In this document: one piece after another, positions 34,964 through 42,984 of the stretch
Position numbering within the stretch: position 1 is the stretch's first letter
How the letters are laid out: each line of letters begins with the position of its first letter
DNA from: Nitrospira sp. UW-LDO-01
Lineage (GTDB): Bacteria; Nitrospirota; Nitrospiria; Nitrospirales; Nitrospiraceae
Reading direction: 5' to 3'
Assembly: GCA_002254365.1 (NCBI GenBank)
Contig: NIUT01000100.1
Location: forward strand, 1-53,963
DNA length: 53,963 nt
Translations under genes and position numbers: made by a program
Notes under the pieces: model-generated
Databases searched by the model: none
What the model was told of the DNA's origin: nothing
The model's input: the letters and a program-made list of their open reading frames with translations, nothing else

Positions 34964-35464
34964 CTATAGACCGTGTGGACGCCAGGTTGCCGGCTTGAAG
35001 TAGGGTTGGGATTGACCACAGGCCTGACGGATCGCATGGAAATGGGGATAGCAGGACAGATTCTCAATCTCGCTCGTATGGAAGAACCTCGCGTCGGAAG
35101 TTTCCTCATGGTCGGCTCGTGGTATGCCCCTGATCAGCTTTCCCGCAAAGACCGTGGCCACCACTGATAACTGATCACCATTCGGGTACACACCTGAGAA
35201 ATGCATTCCTGCAAAGACGCCCAGAATATGCGTGAGTTCGACAAATACTCCCGCTTCCTCCCAGGCTTCTCGTACCGCTGCATCCGACGGCAACTCGTTG
35301 GGATCGACGATGCCGCTCGGAGGCCCCCACAGCCCCGACGCAATATCCTTGACGAGTAACAGCCGCCCTTGATCGTCATAGGTCATGACCGTTGCCGTCG
35401 GCACTTGCAACAAGTCCGTTCCAACTTTTTCACGGAGAGACTTGATAAACTCGGGAGTCGCCAT
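34964..35464 (-). CDS. NUDIX hydrolase 2
   Basis: 166 residues, a close paralogue of the NUDIX gene at 32493-32999. The Nudix box is complete (GIVDPNELPSDAAV then REAWEEAGV) and the start MATPEFIKSLREKVGTDLL parallels the other copy. Both are on the minus strand 2 kb apart with unrelated genes between, so they look like a duplication with later insertion or rearrangement. Confidence 0.9.
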   Translation of the reverse strand: MATPEFIKSLREKVGTDLLQVPTATVMTYDDQGRLLLVKDIASGLWGPPSGIVDPNELPSDAAVREAWEEAGVFVELTHILGVFAGMHFSGVYPNGDQLSVVATVFAGKLIRGIPRADHEETSDARFFHTSEIENLSCYPHFHAIRQACGQSQPYFKPATWRPHGL

Positions 35465-35700
35465 ACGCTCGATAGATTACGGCATTCCACTCAAAGAAGC
35501 GAGCCGAACTACCAGCTCGAATCAGCAACGACAAGGTAGTGCTTTTATGGAGAGATTCAACATGACGCTGTAAGCCATCTTTCGAACTGGATGGAATCAG
35601 CGCGACTCCCCTGCACTATACCTTCAATGTATACAATGCTCTTCGATTTCATCCGGTTGGACATGGACAGGAGGCCTGCTCCAAAGACTGTTTTTCTGAT

Positions 35701-36042
35701 CAAAATAGAGCCGTCTTTCTGAAGCTCACCCCTTGACAGGAATGAATCCACGCTCCTGCTGCAGAAAACGTCATCCCCAGAAAACTTTACAACCTGTGGA
35801 TAGCCAGTCAGCAGATTGGGAATAGCATGGGTATCGGTCTGACCGAGTGGATAACCTCAGACGATTTCTCTAGGAATATGCAATAAAATCAGGAACGTCT
35901 ACCTGGACCACTATTACTTGTGGCGCAGAGGCACGAGAGCAGATGCCTACAAAATAGGCACTTTGATAAATTCGCGCGCTATTCGTTGCATCTTACCTGA
36001 CAAACAGAACTTGCCCACATAGATATCCACAGAAGATGGGGA
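35701..36042 (-). repeat. Inverted duplicated element with DnaA-box-like sites, copy B
   Basis: Reverse-complement homologue of 21955-22293, with the two copies' inner ends facing each other across 13.4 kb. DnaA-box-like sites keep the same order: ATATCCACA at 36023-36031, TTATCCACT (complement of 35846-35854) and CTATCCACA (complement of 35795-35803). The TGCCTA-TAGGCA palindrome keeps its arms with a different loop. On the minus strand beyond it an open frame (35557-35751) starts with LSRGELQKDGSI, matching the peptide relic of copy A. Confidence 0.75.
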
Positions 36043-36098
36043 ATGAAGATCTCCCAACCAATCATTCGTCTGAACAGTGATTTCGGCTCGGTATATTT

Positions 36099-36584
36099 CT
36101 AATTGTGGCGAGCTGGTATAGGAGGTTTCCACTTCCACGGTGGGATAGGGTTGGGTTCAGACCACAGGCCGTGCTTGGAAGCTCTAGCGAGCTCTTCCAT
36201 TTCTTTGAGAGCCAGATCGTGGACTTCACCAGGTAGAACCCAGGCAAGTCCCTCTTTGACCAATTCATGGGCGATGTTTCGCCCATCTGTCAGCAAGATC
36301 TCGGCTGCCATGCGGCCCCGTTGATCCTTCTTCAGTTCCTTCACCACAACATCGCGATTGGCGAGGTACGCCGCCACGGCATGTTTCGCTTGCTTCCCAT
36401 AGGGTTGTTTCAGCTCAGGGCAATCCACATCGCGAAGAGCCACTATCTGGTTCTTTTCCTGATAGTGGATCGTTACACGGTCGCCTTCATGTACGGTCAG
36501 CACCCGTGCGAGGAACTCCGTCCCAGCTAAGGCCTGGACGGGCATGACCAGCAAGATTCCCACGATGGCGGAAGAGAGTCTCAT
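36099..36584 (-). CDS. Secreted SNase-like (thermonuclease family) protein
   Basis: 161 residues with signal peptide MRLSSAIVGILLVMPVQALA. The staphylococcal-nuclease OB fold is visible: DGDxV-like HEGDRVTIHY, ALRDVDCPELKQPYGKQAK and DQRGRMAAEI. The Glu of the CPE motif (Glu57) and Arg91 are present, but the residue at the Arg35 position (first Arg of VRLxGIDxPE) is Ala49, so catalysis may be reduced or lost. It lies just outside repeat copy B. Confidence 0.83.
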   Translation of the reverse strand: MRLSSAIVGILLVMPVQALAGTEFLARVLTVHEGDRVTIHYQEKNQIVALRDVDCPELKQPYGKQAKHAVAAYLANRDVVVKELKKDQRGRMAAEILLTDGRNIAHELVKEGLAWVLPGEVHDLALKEMEELARASKHGLWSEPNPIPPWKWKPPIPARHN

Positions 36585-37003
36585 GACGCTCTATGCTACC
36601 GAGCTCCGCTGATTCGGCCAACCTTTTCCCAATTTCATGCAGCGACTAAGCGATCCAATCCATCACGCGCCATGCCCAAGCCTTGACCATGGTGTCGCAT
36701 CAAGCGTAGATTGCAATGTGATGCCGCCTCAGCAAATAGGAGGTGGTCCTCATGTGTGTCCGGAGAACAGCAGACCAACTTAGCAGACCTAGTCGAGTGT
36801 GGGTCTCCTCGCCGTCCTCTTTTATCAATCGACTCATTGAATTGTCGACCAGGTCTCACCGTGTTTGTGTGTGCCTGATACAAAACCTTCCATCGTTGTG
36901 CGCTTGTGGTTCACTATGAAGGGAGGGGATTTCTACGTCGAATCATCGCGAGAGAACTGTCCAGGCTCATTTCGAACATGGACTGTCTTCAGGATCCATC
37001 AGT
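36585..37003. other. Intergenic region
   Basis: About 420 bp. A GGAGGGGATTT at 36922-36932 could be a ribosome binding site for a longer response regulator without a standard start. Nothing else recognised. Confidence 0.35.
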
Positions 37004-37636
37004 GTGCTGCTCACCGAAGCACAACGCCTTTTCAGACAAAGTCTGCACCTTCTACTGGAGAAGGAGCATGACATCTCCGACGTCCTCGAGGCCTCCGATG
37101 CACAAGAAGTCTGTCGGCTCGCGATGGCACACAGACCCGATATCGTGTTACTCGACGTGGATATGCCGCATCTTGACGCAGCAGCAATCACACACCTCCT
37201 CCACAAGCACCACCCCAAAATGCGAGTTCTACTCTTGGCTCGGTACGATGAAGATGCGCGGATCGTGGCAGCAATGAGGGCTGGTGCCGCTGGATACATC
37301 CTCAAAGATACCGATTGGACGGACTTCCTACGCATCCTCAGGTCAACGGCAAACAGCCGACCGATTTTGTCCCCGATCCTGCCGGACCGCGTCATGCAGA
37401 ATGTTCCTGACTCGCTACGCCCCCCCTATGAAGGCAACGCCTTGCGGCTGTCCACTCTGAGTGACCGTGAACGCCAGATACTGGCTTGTGCGGCAGCTGG
37501 TCAAAGCAATAAGGAAATTGCCGATCATTTGTGCGTCTCCGTTGAAACCGTGAAGACGCACCTGCATCACATCTACCAGAAGCTATCAGTGGAGGGACGC
37601 GTTGAAGCCGTTATCGCATTTCTTCGTGTTCAGTAA
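37004..37636 (+). CDS. Atypical NarL/LuxR-type response regulator
   Basis: 210 residues from GTG 37004. Receiver domain: phosphoacceptor Asp51 (DIVLLDVDMP) and Lys101 (YILKD) present, but the acidic pair after strand 1 is Glu5-Ala6 (LLTEAQ, not VDDH) and the Thr/Ser switch position is Ala79. The C-terminal LuxR helix-turn-helix is normal (LSDRERQILACAAAGQSNKE, VSVETVKTHLHHIYQKL). GTG cuts off part of strand 1; the frame is open upstream to 36920 but has no ATG, GTG or TTG. No histidine kinase gene is adjacent. Confidence 0.85.
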   Translation: MLLTEAQRLFRQSLHLLLEKEHDISDVLEASDAQEVCRLAMAHRPDIVLLDVDMPHLDAAAITHLLHKHHPKMRVLLLARYDEDARIVAAMRAGAAGYILKDTDWTDFLRILRSTANSRPILSPILPDRVMQNVPDSLRPPYEGNALRLSTLSDRERQILACAAAGQSNKEIADHLCVSVETVKTHLHHIYQKLSVEGRVEAVIAFLRVQ

Positions 37637-37807
37637 CCTCGCCGTACAGCCGACCCCTCGTCACCCGATCGATGGAGACAGTCATTCCATCCTCAGAGCG
37701 ATGGAGCGAGGACAATCGGTTTTTTAGCATTCAGGCAAATACGGAAGACGATCCAAACACAGCCTGAAGCATCCCCATGTATCTATCAAGCAAGGAGGTC
37801 ACCTACC

Positions 37808-37927
37808 ATGCGTGAGGTACACATACTCGATGAATTAAGATCGGAGCCAGGATGGGCATTCCTGTGCGCAGCGTTTTTAATTGGTGTCGTCGTCTTTGCG
37901 CTGATGAGGGCCAGCGTTACGGACTGA
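37808..37927 (+). CDS. 39-residue single-span membrane protein
   Basis: A small gene: MREVHILDELRSEPGW followed by a hydrophobic segment AFLCAAFLIGVVVFALM and RASVTD. The ribosome binding site AAGGAGGT (37792-37799) is ideal, 8 bp before the ATG. The type is like other short, single-transmembrane proteins that modulate larger membrane complexes; partner unknown. Confidence 0.7.
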   Translation: MREVHILDELRSEPGWAFLCAAFLIGVVVFALMRASVTD

Positions 37928-38491
37928 GTGGCGCACAAGGTCGAGGACCATGCGGAGGGAAACCCGTCAGTCTTGACCGCCAAGAATTCTGCCGGAGCCA
38001 TCGCCTGCTGGTGGCTCTGGCAATCTCTATCTTCCTGTCGTAATCAGCCACCAGACTTAGCGACTTCGCCCGTTCCGTGATGATATCCGTGTACCCTCGC
38101 CAGGAACCGCCTCACCCCACTTCCGCCACAATCCATACCCTGTCCGACGATGGTCTGATTAATCCAAGGTGTGATATTGACAAGATGTCTCCGTTGACTC
38201 ACCAGATCCCTGGTGTGACTGCGCATTCGCAATTATAGCCGTGATATGCTACACTACTAGATACGAATTTTGCTCCTCGCGCCCATCCCTTCCGAAATCT
38301 GTGTTTGCGCGATCGTCAGCAGTAAATTCCTTGGGCAAGATTTTCCTGTGAGCCATTGCGGGACGTGTGAGGATGCCACGGCCTGCGCCTGGCAGGATTG
38401 TAGTGACAGATACAATCCCCAAGAACAGAGTGTTTGATATCAGCCCCACGAGCCGAACCAGGCACCTTAGACTTTCGGAGAGGATCTCTTT
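37928..38491. other. Intergenic region
   Basis: About 560 bp. Minus-strand short open frames have no support. No RNA gene or strong hairpin recognised; the promoter of the next gene should be here. Confidence 0.3.
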
Positions 38492-38863
38492 ATGACAACA
38501 GCGAGCAATACCCGACCAGCACCCGCAGAGCATTGGGTCCGCATTCCAAACGGCACACGAGTGCGTCATCGATCGGAAGCCTACGAAGGGATTATCGACG
38601 GACTTACAGAGATCGTGTCCGGGACGGAGCGTAATCCCGACGGAAAAACGCAGTACCGCGTCAAGGTGGAAGGTGGGACGCGATTGCTGGTTTCCGAGCA
38701 ACATCTGAATGTTTTGATCGATACCAACCAGTTAGTCCTGGTCGGTCGTGAATCTGAACTGTACCGTCGCTCTCTCACCACCCGACTTCGCGCAGTCCTT
38801 CCGGAAGATCGGTTTGTGGCTGCGATTGACAAGGCGTCGGCGTCTCGTCAAAAGTCTCGGTGA
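38492..38863 (+). CDS. Hypothetical protein with SH3-like beta domain
   Basis: 123 residues with a predicted small beta barrel: WVRIPNGTRVRHRSEAYEG, IDGLTEIV, RNPDGKTQYRVKV and an RLLVSEQHLNVLID tail. The pattern GxxVxHxxxxYEGxIDGLTE recurs in hypothetical proteins attached to helicase-type genes in my memory, but no function is known. GGAG lies 9-10 bp before the ATG. Confidence 0.7.
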   Translation: MTTASNTRPAPAEHWVRIPNGTRVRHRSEAYEGIIDGLTEIVSGTERNPDGKTQYRVKVEGGTRLLVSEQHLNVLIDTNQLVLVGRESELYRRSLTTRLRAVLPEDRFVAAIDKASASRQKSR

Positions 38864-38921
38864 TGGTCACGCAGATATCGAACCATCGATTTTGCACCTG
38901 AACGTGTCACATGGAGCTAGC

Positions 38922-39191
38922 ATGAAGACATCATGGGGAACGAAATCCCCGAATAAGCGGAGGCGAGTCGTACTTCGAACCAAGGTACGGTGGGAGAAGC
39001 TTGGGCTCCAAGACCCGGCAGGATCGTCATCGGCCACGTCGATTGAAGACCTTCGTCGTCAAATTACATCAGCCGCCAGTCAGGGGTTGAGTCCCGATAC
39101 CGTATCCCGTTCCCAACAGCAGGATGGGCGCTCAGGACCAGGCGCTAAGCGGTCAGGGCCTGCCCGTAAACGGAATCCCGCTTCGTCATAA
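38922..39191 (+). CDS. Small basic hypothetical protein
   Basis: About 89 residues from ATG 38922, very basic (KSPNKRRRVVLRTKVRWEKL) with an Arg-, Ser- and Gln-rich disordered C-terminus. Possibly nucleic-acid binding; this is inference from charge. It lies 58 bp after the SH3-like gene and 38 bp before the next small frame, so all three may be one transcript. Confidence 0.5.
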   Translation: MKTSWGTKSPNKRRRVVLRTKVRWEKLGLQDPAGSSSATSIEDLRRQITSAASQGLSPDTVSRSQQQDGRSGPGAKRSGPARKRNPASS

Positions 39192-39229
39192 CCTGAACGT
39201 CCGCACATCGCACCCGAAAGGAGGCCATC

Positions 39230-39415
39230 ATCGGAGGACCAGGAAAAACTACAGCCGCTAAGCGAGACCGAGAAAAAACACGTCAGCAGAAGCAGCGCGA
39301 CAAAGAAGCGCGCCGCGTAGAGCGGAAGGCCAACAAGCCGGACCGCCCAGCCCAAGAAGGTGAGGACCCAGATCTCGCTGGTTTACACTGGGGGCCTCAG
39401 GCACCGCTCTATTGA
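39230..39415 (+). CDS. 61-codon Lys/Arg-rich small protein with apparent non-AUG start
   Basis: The frame encodes GGPGKTTAAKRDREKTRQQK, a further basic helix, then GEDPDLAGLHWGPQAPLY and TGA. Composition and the conserved-looking tail strongly suggest a real gene of a known kind of small basic protein. AAAGGAGG (39217-39224) ends 5 bp before ATC 39230, but there is no ATG, GTG or TTG in frame back to the stop at 39194. Start codon would be AUC (39230 or 39227), or a mutated ATG makes it a fresh pseudogene. Confidence 0.55.
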   Translation: MGGPGKTTAAKRDREKTRQQKQRDKEARRVERKANKPDRPAQEGEDPDLAGLHWGPQAPLY

Positions 39416-40001
39416 ACGAATACGCCATCCCTCGTAGTTGTCTATGGTTGATTTCAGCGTAGGAAAACCATAGACAGTGCAATACTTTCATATTCATGAG
39501 AGTAGCATGCGGGATTGAGAACGCGATTGTCTCTCTAGCCCCTTCTCCGCAGTAATGGAGTTGACATCGGGCAGTTGCGCTTCACGTACGATCGTCGAGA
39601 GAATTCTCCAGGCAGTTCTCGATGAATAGCTAGCAGTGTGTTGACAAACACTTTCACCAAGCTGAGAACGCACAGCATTCAAAGTCTCCAACGGGAGCAG
39701 GGTGGCCCGCAGGCTGTCCAGCAAGGCCGCAGCGAACGAAGAGGCGAATCGTACTCTCTGCCGTACGTTGAGCCTCTGAGTGATGCGAGAACGCCGCTGG
39801 CAGGCTTTGTCAACGGCCTGCTAGACACGGTATCCGACCCGGTACCTTCTCGTAAGGTTCAGGCTTCTGCGGTCACGACCATATCCTTACGCCTTGGCTA
39901 TTGAGTGAAATTCAAGAACTATGGGACATATGGCTTACCGATCGCGCTTCTCTGCTTAAGCTGGCCCTGGCGCACAATCCCCTGAGGCGAAAGGAATCGA
40001 G
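39416..40001. other. Intergenic region with hairpin and dispersed repeat
   Basis: Contains a 10-bp-arm hairpin (39440-39449 GTCTATGGTT with 39466-39475 AACCATAGAC) and, at 39705-39825, the third copy of the dispersed repeat. No genes supported. Confidence 0.5.
39705..39825 (+). repeat. Dispersed intergenic repeat, copy 3
   Basis: About 80% similar to copy 1 by eye, with AAGGCCGCAGCGAACGAAGA, GTACGTTGAGCCTCTGA and ATGCGAGAACGCCGCTGG blocks in the same order. The likely full unit has GC-rich inverted ends (GCAGGC...GCCTGC). Confidence 0.7.
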
Positions 40002-40298
40002 ATGAGCCGACTGAATCTAGAACCACTCATGACGTTTTCGGATGGATCCTACCTCGCGATCAGTACGGAATGCTCGAAGGAGGGCGACTTTTCCTGCTCA
40101 GTCTATACGGTCGTCGAAACCGATGATCGCACGGACTTCCGCAATATCTCGAGTCACCTCCTCGCTTCATCTACATGCCTGACTGCCCAAGAACAGGCAT
40201 ACAGCTATACCCTGCGTCTCTACCCCAACGCGTGTGAGTCGATGAAGAAACCACCCTACCTGATCTGGCATGGGCCACGATCATCGGGCAACCAGTGA
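40002..40298 (+). CDS. Small hypothetical protein
   Basis: 98 residues, unrecognised. AAAGGAA lies 8 bp before the ATG. It has three or four cysteines (ECSKEGDFSCSVYTVVE, STCLTAQEQ, NACESMKK) that could bind metal or form disulfides, but no signal peptide. Confidence 0.6.
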   Translation: MSRLNLEPLMTFSDGSYLAISTECSKEGDFSCSVYTVVETDDRTDFRNISSHLLASSTCLTAQEQAYSYTLRLYPNACESMKKPPYLIWHGPRSSGNQ

Positions 40299-40563
40299 TT
40301 CTTCGATGGGTCACGGAATCCAGGTTGCATGAGACGCCGGATAGCTATTTACTCCGACACCTGCTAGGATGCCCAGACTTCATCGCGCAGGGCCTCGCAT
40401 GAAACAAGATGACAATGGCCCATCACCGATGTTGTTCCTGCCGGGAAATCTGATCGGAAGTCTGACCTAAGCCGCCTCTCCGGTCGCGTCTTCGGCCCTC
40501 TCCTTCCTCTCACGCACCATTTCTCGAGTCTCGGTCAATATCATTTTTGAAGGAGAGATGCTC

Positions 40564-40869
40564 ATGAGTTTAAAGTTATATGTTGGCGGATTGCCGTACG
40601 CGGCAACTGAATCGCAACTGACCACCCTCTTTGCCGAACACGGGACCGTGGAGTCGGCCCGGATCGTCTCGGACAAGTTTACCGGCCAATCTCGTGGATT
40701 CGGCTTTGTCGAAATGTCGACCGCTGAAGAGGGGCAAGCCGCCATTACGGCCTTGAACGGGTCACAAATGGATGGTCGATCCTTAACCGTCAATGAGGCC
40801 AAACCGATGGAACCTCGGTCTGGGGGCGGTGGTCGTTTTAGCAGTGGTCCGAAGCGTAGCCGCTTCTAA
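40564..40869 (+). CDS. RRM-domain RNA-binding protein
   Basis: About 101 residues. One RNA-recognition motif: RNP2 LYVGGL at residues 5-10, RNP1 RGFGFVEM, and a C-terminal Gly- and Arg-rich tail (EPRSGGGGRFSSGPKRSRF). ATG 40564 is preferred over 40558 since AAGGAG lies 9 bp upstream. Bacterial single-RRM proteins of this type are often cold-induced. A strong terminator follows at 40896. Confidence 0.93.
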   Translation: MSLKLYVGGLPYAATESQLTTLFAEHGTVESARIVSDKFTGQSRGFGFVEMSTAEEGQAAITALNGSQMDGRSLTVNEAKPMEPRSGGGGRFSSGPKRSRF

Positions 40870-40895
40870 CGCCAAGCACGTTGAAGATGACTCAC

Positions 40896-40930
40896 CGACG
40901 GGGCGCCTCAGCTGAGGCGCCCCGTCGTTT
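40896..40930 (+). terminator. Intrinsic terminator after the RRM gene
   Basis: A perfect GC-rich palindrome, arms CGACGGGGCGCCTCA (40896-40910) and TGAGGCGCCCCGTCG (40913-40927), followed by TTT. Found 26 bp after the stop codon. Confidence 0.9.
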
Positions 40931-41437
40931 TGTATCGAATCGGTATTAACACTCAAGATGGCCCTTCACGTTTGACCTCGACTCCGGTTACTCTACTCAT
41001 GCGGCCGTTCGCTCATCGACACAGTATTCTCTGCCCTGGCTATGAGCCGTCTCATGTCGTTGTGATCTTTTATGAAGCTCTCCTCCGCGCAATATCCACC
41101 AGCCATTCGCACTGCATTCGCTATCTACAACCCGATGTGGTAGAGTGAGTTCGTATTGATTCTGACCCTCGCGCTCTTCCCTCCCCATACTGTTCCTGCG
41201 CGATTTCATCGATCAGTCGGCAGTCACGCTTGGCGGTTCAGGACCTTTGTGTGACAGGAGTCAGTGTCCACAACTAAGGCTCCCCTAGCAAGCAGCCGGG
41301 TCCGCTGTGCCCTCGCAATCCGGATGAATACTGAGCTGATGACCTATGGGAGAAGTACGCCATCGATCTGGATGTGAACGGTTGAGATGGAAAAACCACA
41401 CAGTGCGTGTTCGTAGCACACAAGATAAGGAGCAACC
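40931..41437. other. Intergenic region
   Basis: About 510 bp with no gene, repeat or RNA that I can support. Confidence 0.3.
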
Positions 41438-41521
41438 ATGGACGTCAATACACTTACGTTTGCATTCGTCATCGTGGCACTTGGGATCGGCGGAGTGATT
41501 GTGTATCTGAAGGGCAAGTAG
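41438..41521 (+). CDS. 27-residue single-span membrane protein
   Basis: MDVNTLTFAFVIVALGIGG followed by VIVYLKGK. One hydrophobic segment with a Lys-rich cytosolic end. AAGGAG (41427-41432) is 5 bp before the ATG. A CCTGTCCT/AGGACAGG hairpin (41553-41577) lies after it. Function unknown; it looks like the very short membrane peptides of respiratory or pump complexes. Confidence 0.6.
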   Translation: MDVNTLTFAFVIVALGIGGVIVYLKGK

Positions 41522-41715
41522 CCGAGTTGTAAGATCCTCATTCCTAGTGAGCCCTGTCCTCTCAGGCCCAGGACAGGAATCACCATGGCCAATTTTTATC
41601 CACGCAGGATAACTTGGGTATTTCTACGTGTCGTGTCTAGTCAGAGACTAGAAACGGTATCCAATCCGTTGCCTGTTCACTCGTCCGAATCAATGACCCA
41701 AACCATCAACCTGCC

Positions 41716-42428
41716 TCGGTAGAACGACAACAACTCACTGACAATCTGCGGCGTGGCCTATAAGCGACCCGGTCCACAGCGGCCCAATAAGCTGGATTGG
41801 GGTGTATTGCGCCGTCATGTAGAGGACCCCTCTGATCGGACGCAAACAGAACGGGCTCGGCATTTCCAGGTCTCCCGATATTGCATCTGGAACGCACTGT
41901 GAAAACTGGCGGTGCCCCATAAAAAAACATAGGCACCACGAGCGCGACCCGCTTCAACGAAAGCGGTTCCTCCGTCGCGGCAAACAGCCCGTCTACATCG
42001 ATGAATGTGGGTTTGTCTCGTCATCGACGCGGCGCTATGGGGATGCACCAAAAGGCCAGCGTGTAGACGGCTTGGTCTCTGGGCATCGACGGCCACGCAC
42101 CTCGCTGATTGCTGCTCGCATGGACGGGCGACTCGAAGAACCGTACCTGTTCGATGGGAACTGCGATACAGCGCTCTTCAATGCCGGGCTCAAGACGAGG
42201 TTGTGCCCACGGCTGAATGCCCACCACCTCGTGATCATGGACAACGCCGCATTTCATGCTTCGACCGAAACAGCGCAGCTCATCAAGACGACTGGCGCCA
42301 CGCTGCTGTTCCTGTCGCCGTATTCTCCCGACTTCAACCCGATCAAACACGACTTCGCCGCCCTGAAGAAACGCAGAGAGTATCAGGAAACCGCGTCCCT
42401 TGATGAAATCAGCAAAGCCTATCGGTAA
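41716..42428 (+). pseudogene. Decayed IS630-family transposase
   Basis: Pieces of a DDE transposase in two frames. The first (RTQTERARHFQVSRYCIWNA) is interrupted by TGA and TAG around 41900-41930. The second frame carries VYIDECGFVS (first Asp), VIMDNAAFH (second Asp) and SPDFNPIKHDFAALKK, where the catalytic Glu of NPIEH is Lys. Stops, frameshift and the catalytic change all point to an inactive relic. No inverted terminal repeats located. Confidence 0.88.
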
Positions 42429-42499
42429 CTATGGACTTAGCTAGAATACGCCCCAAACGGGCACTTTCCCCGCTGCGCCACGGTCTCGTCGGCCCTTGC

Positions 42500-42636
42500 G
42501 TGCTGGCGATGAGCCGTCTCACCCGCTGCAAAAACAGCTTTGGGGTGTTCGCTTGCACTCCGACGAACAGCGCCGCCCGTGCAGTCGTGCCTGCCACGCA
42601 ATGCTCCAAGAGCTTCTGCTGGAGCTGGATCGACAT
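42500..42636 (-). pseudogene. IS1595-like transposase N-terminal fragment
   Basis: A minus-strand frame reads LQQKLLEHCVAGTTARAALF and PKLFLQRVRRLIAS, resembling the N-terminal helix-turn-helix part of IS1595-group transposases. Everything after it is unrelated. A relic adjacent to the IS630 pseudogene. Confidence 0.55.
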
Positions 42637-42916
42637 TCGACTCTTTCACAGGTAGATCATTCGCTAATACGTAACCCCGCCATGGGTCGCTTAGCTACTC
42701 CAGCCCCATTTATTATTCAGACGAGTATCCCCGGTGCGTGGACGGAAACACCGGACCTATGTAGACTCCGTTTCACTGACGCATCGGCTTCCCCGGTCGC
42801 AGACACTTCATTTTCTCCTTTCGCGCAGGGACGTTATGAATGGAGAGCGCAGACTTTCTTTGGGTAGGGTGCGGCCTACCTGCGCCTTTCACCCTATGGT
42901 TTGCGAGAGGAGGGAA

Positions 42917-42961
42917 ATGTTAGAGTTACCTAAGGCTGCACACACCTCCGATAACTACTAA
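42917..42961 (+). CDS. Possible 14-residue leader peptide before ftsH
   Basis: MLELPKAAHTSDNY with GGAGGG 4 bp upstream of the ATG, ending 23 bp before the FtsH start. It follows a short hairpin (GGTAGG...CCTACC, about 42863-42880). Its role as a leader is inference. Confidence 0.35.
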   Translation: MLELPKAAHTSDNY

Positions 42962-42984
42962 CAAGTACGTAGGATGATATTACC

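Noticed and set aside
36635..36883. Minus-strand open frame of 82 codons
   Set aside because: No ribosome binding site and no conserved-looking sequence; composition is like intergenic DNA.
38044..38232. Minus-strand open frame of 62 codons
   Set aside because: No ribosome binding site, and nothing in the sequence supports it over chance.
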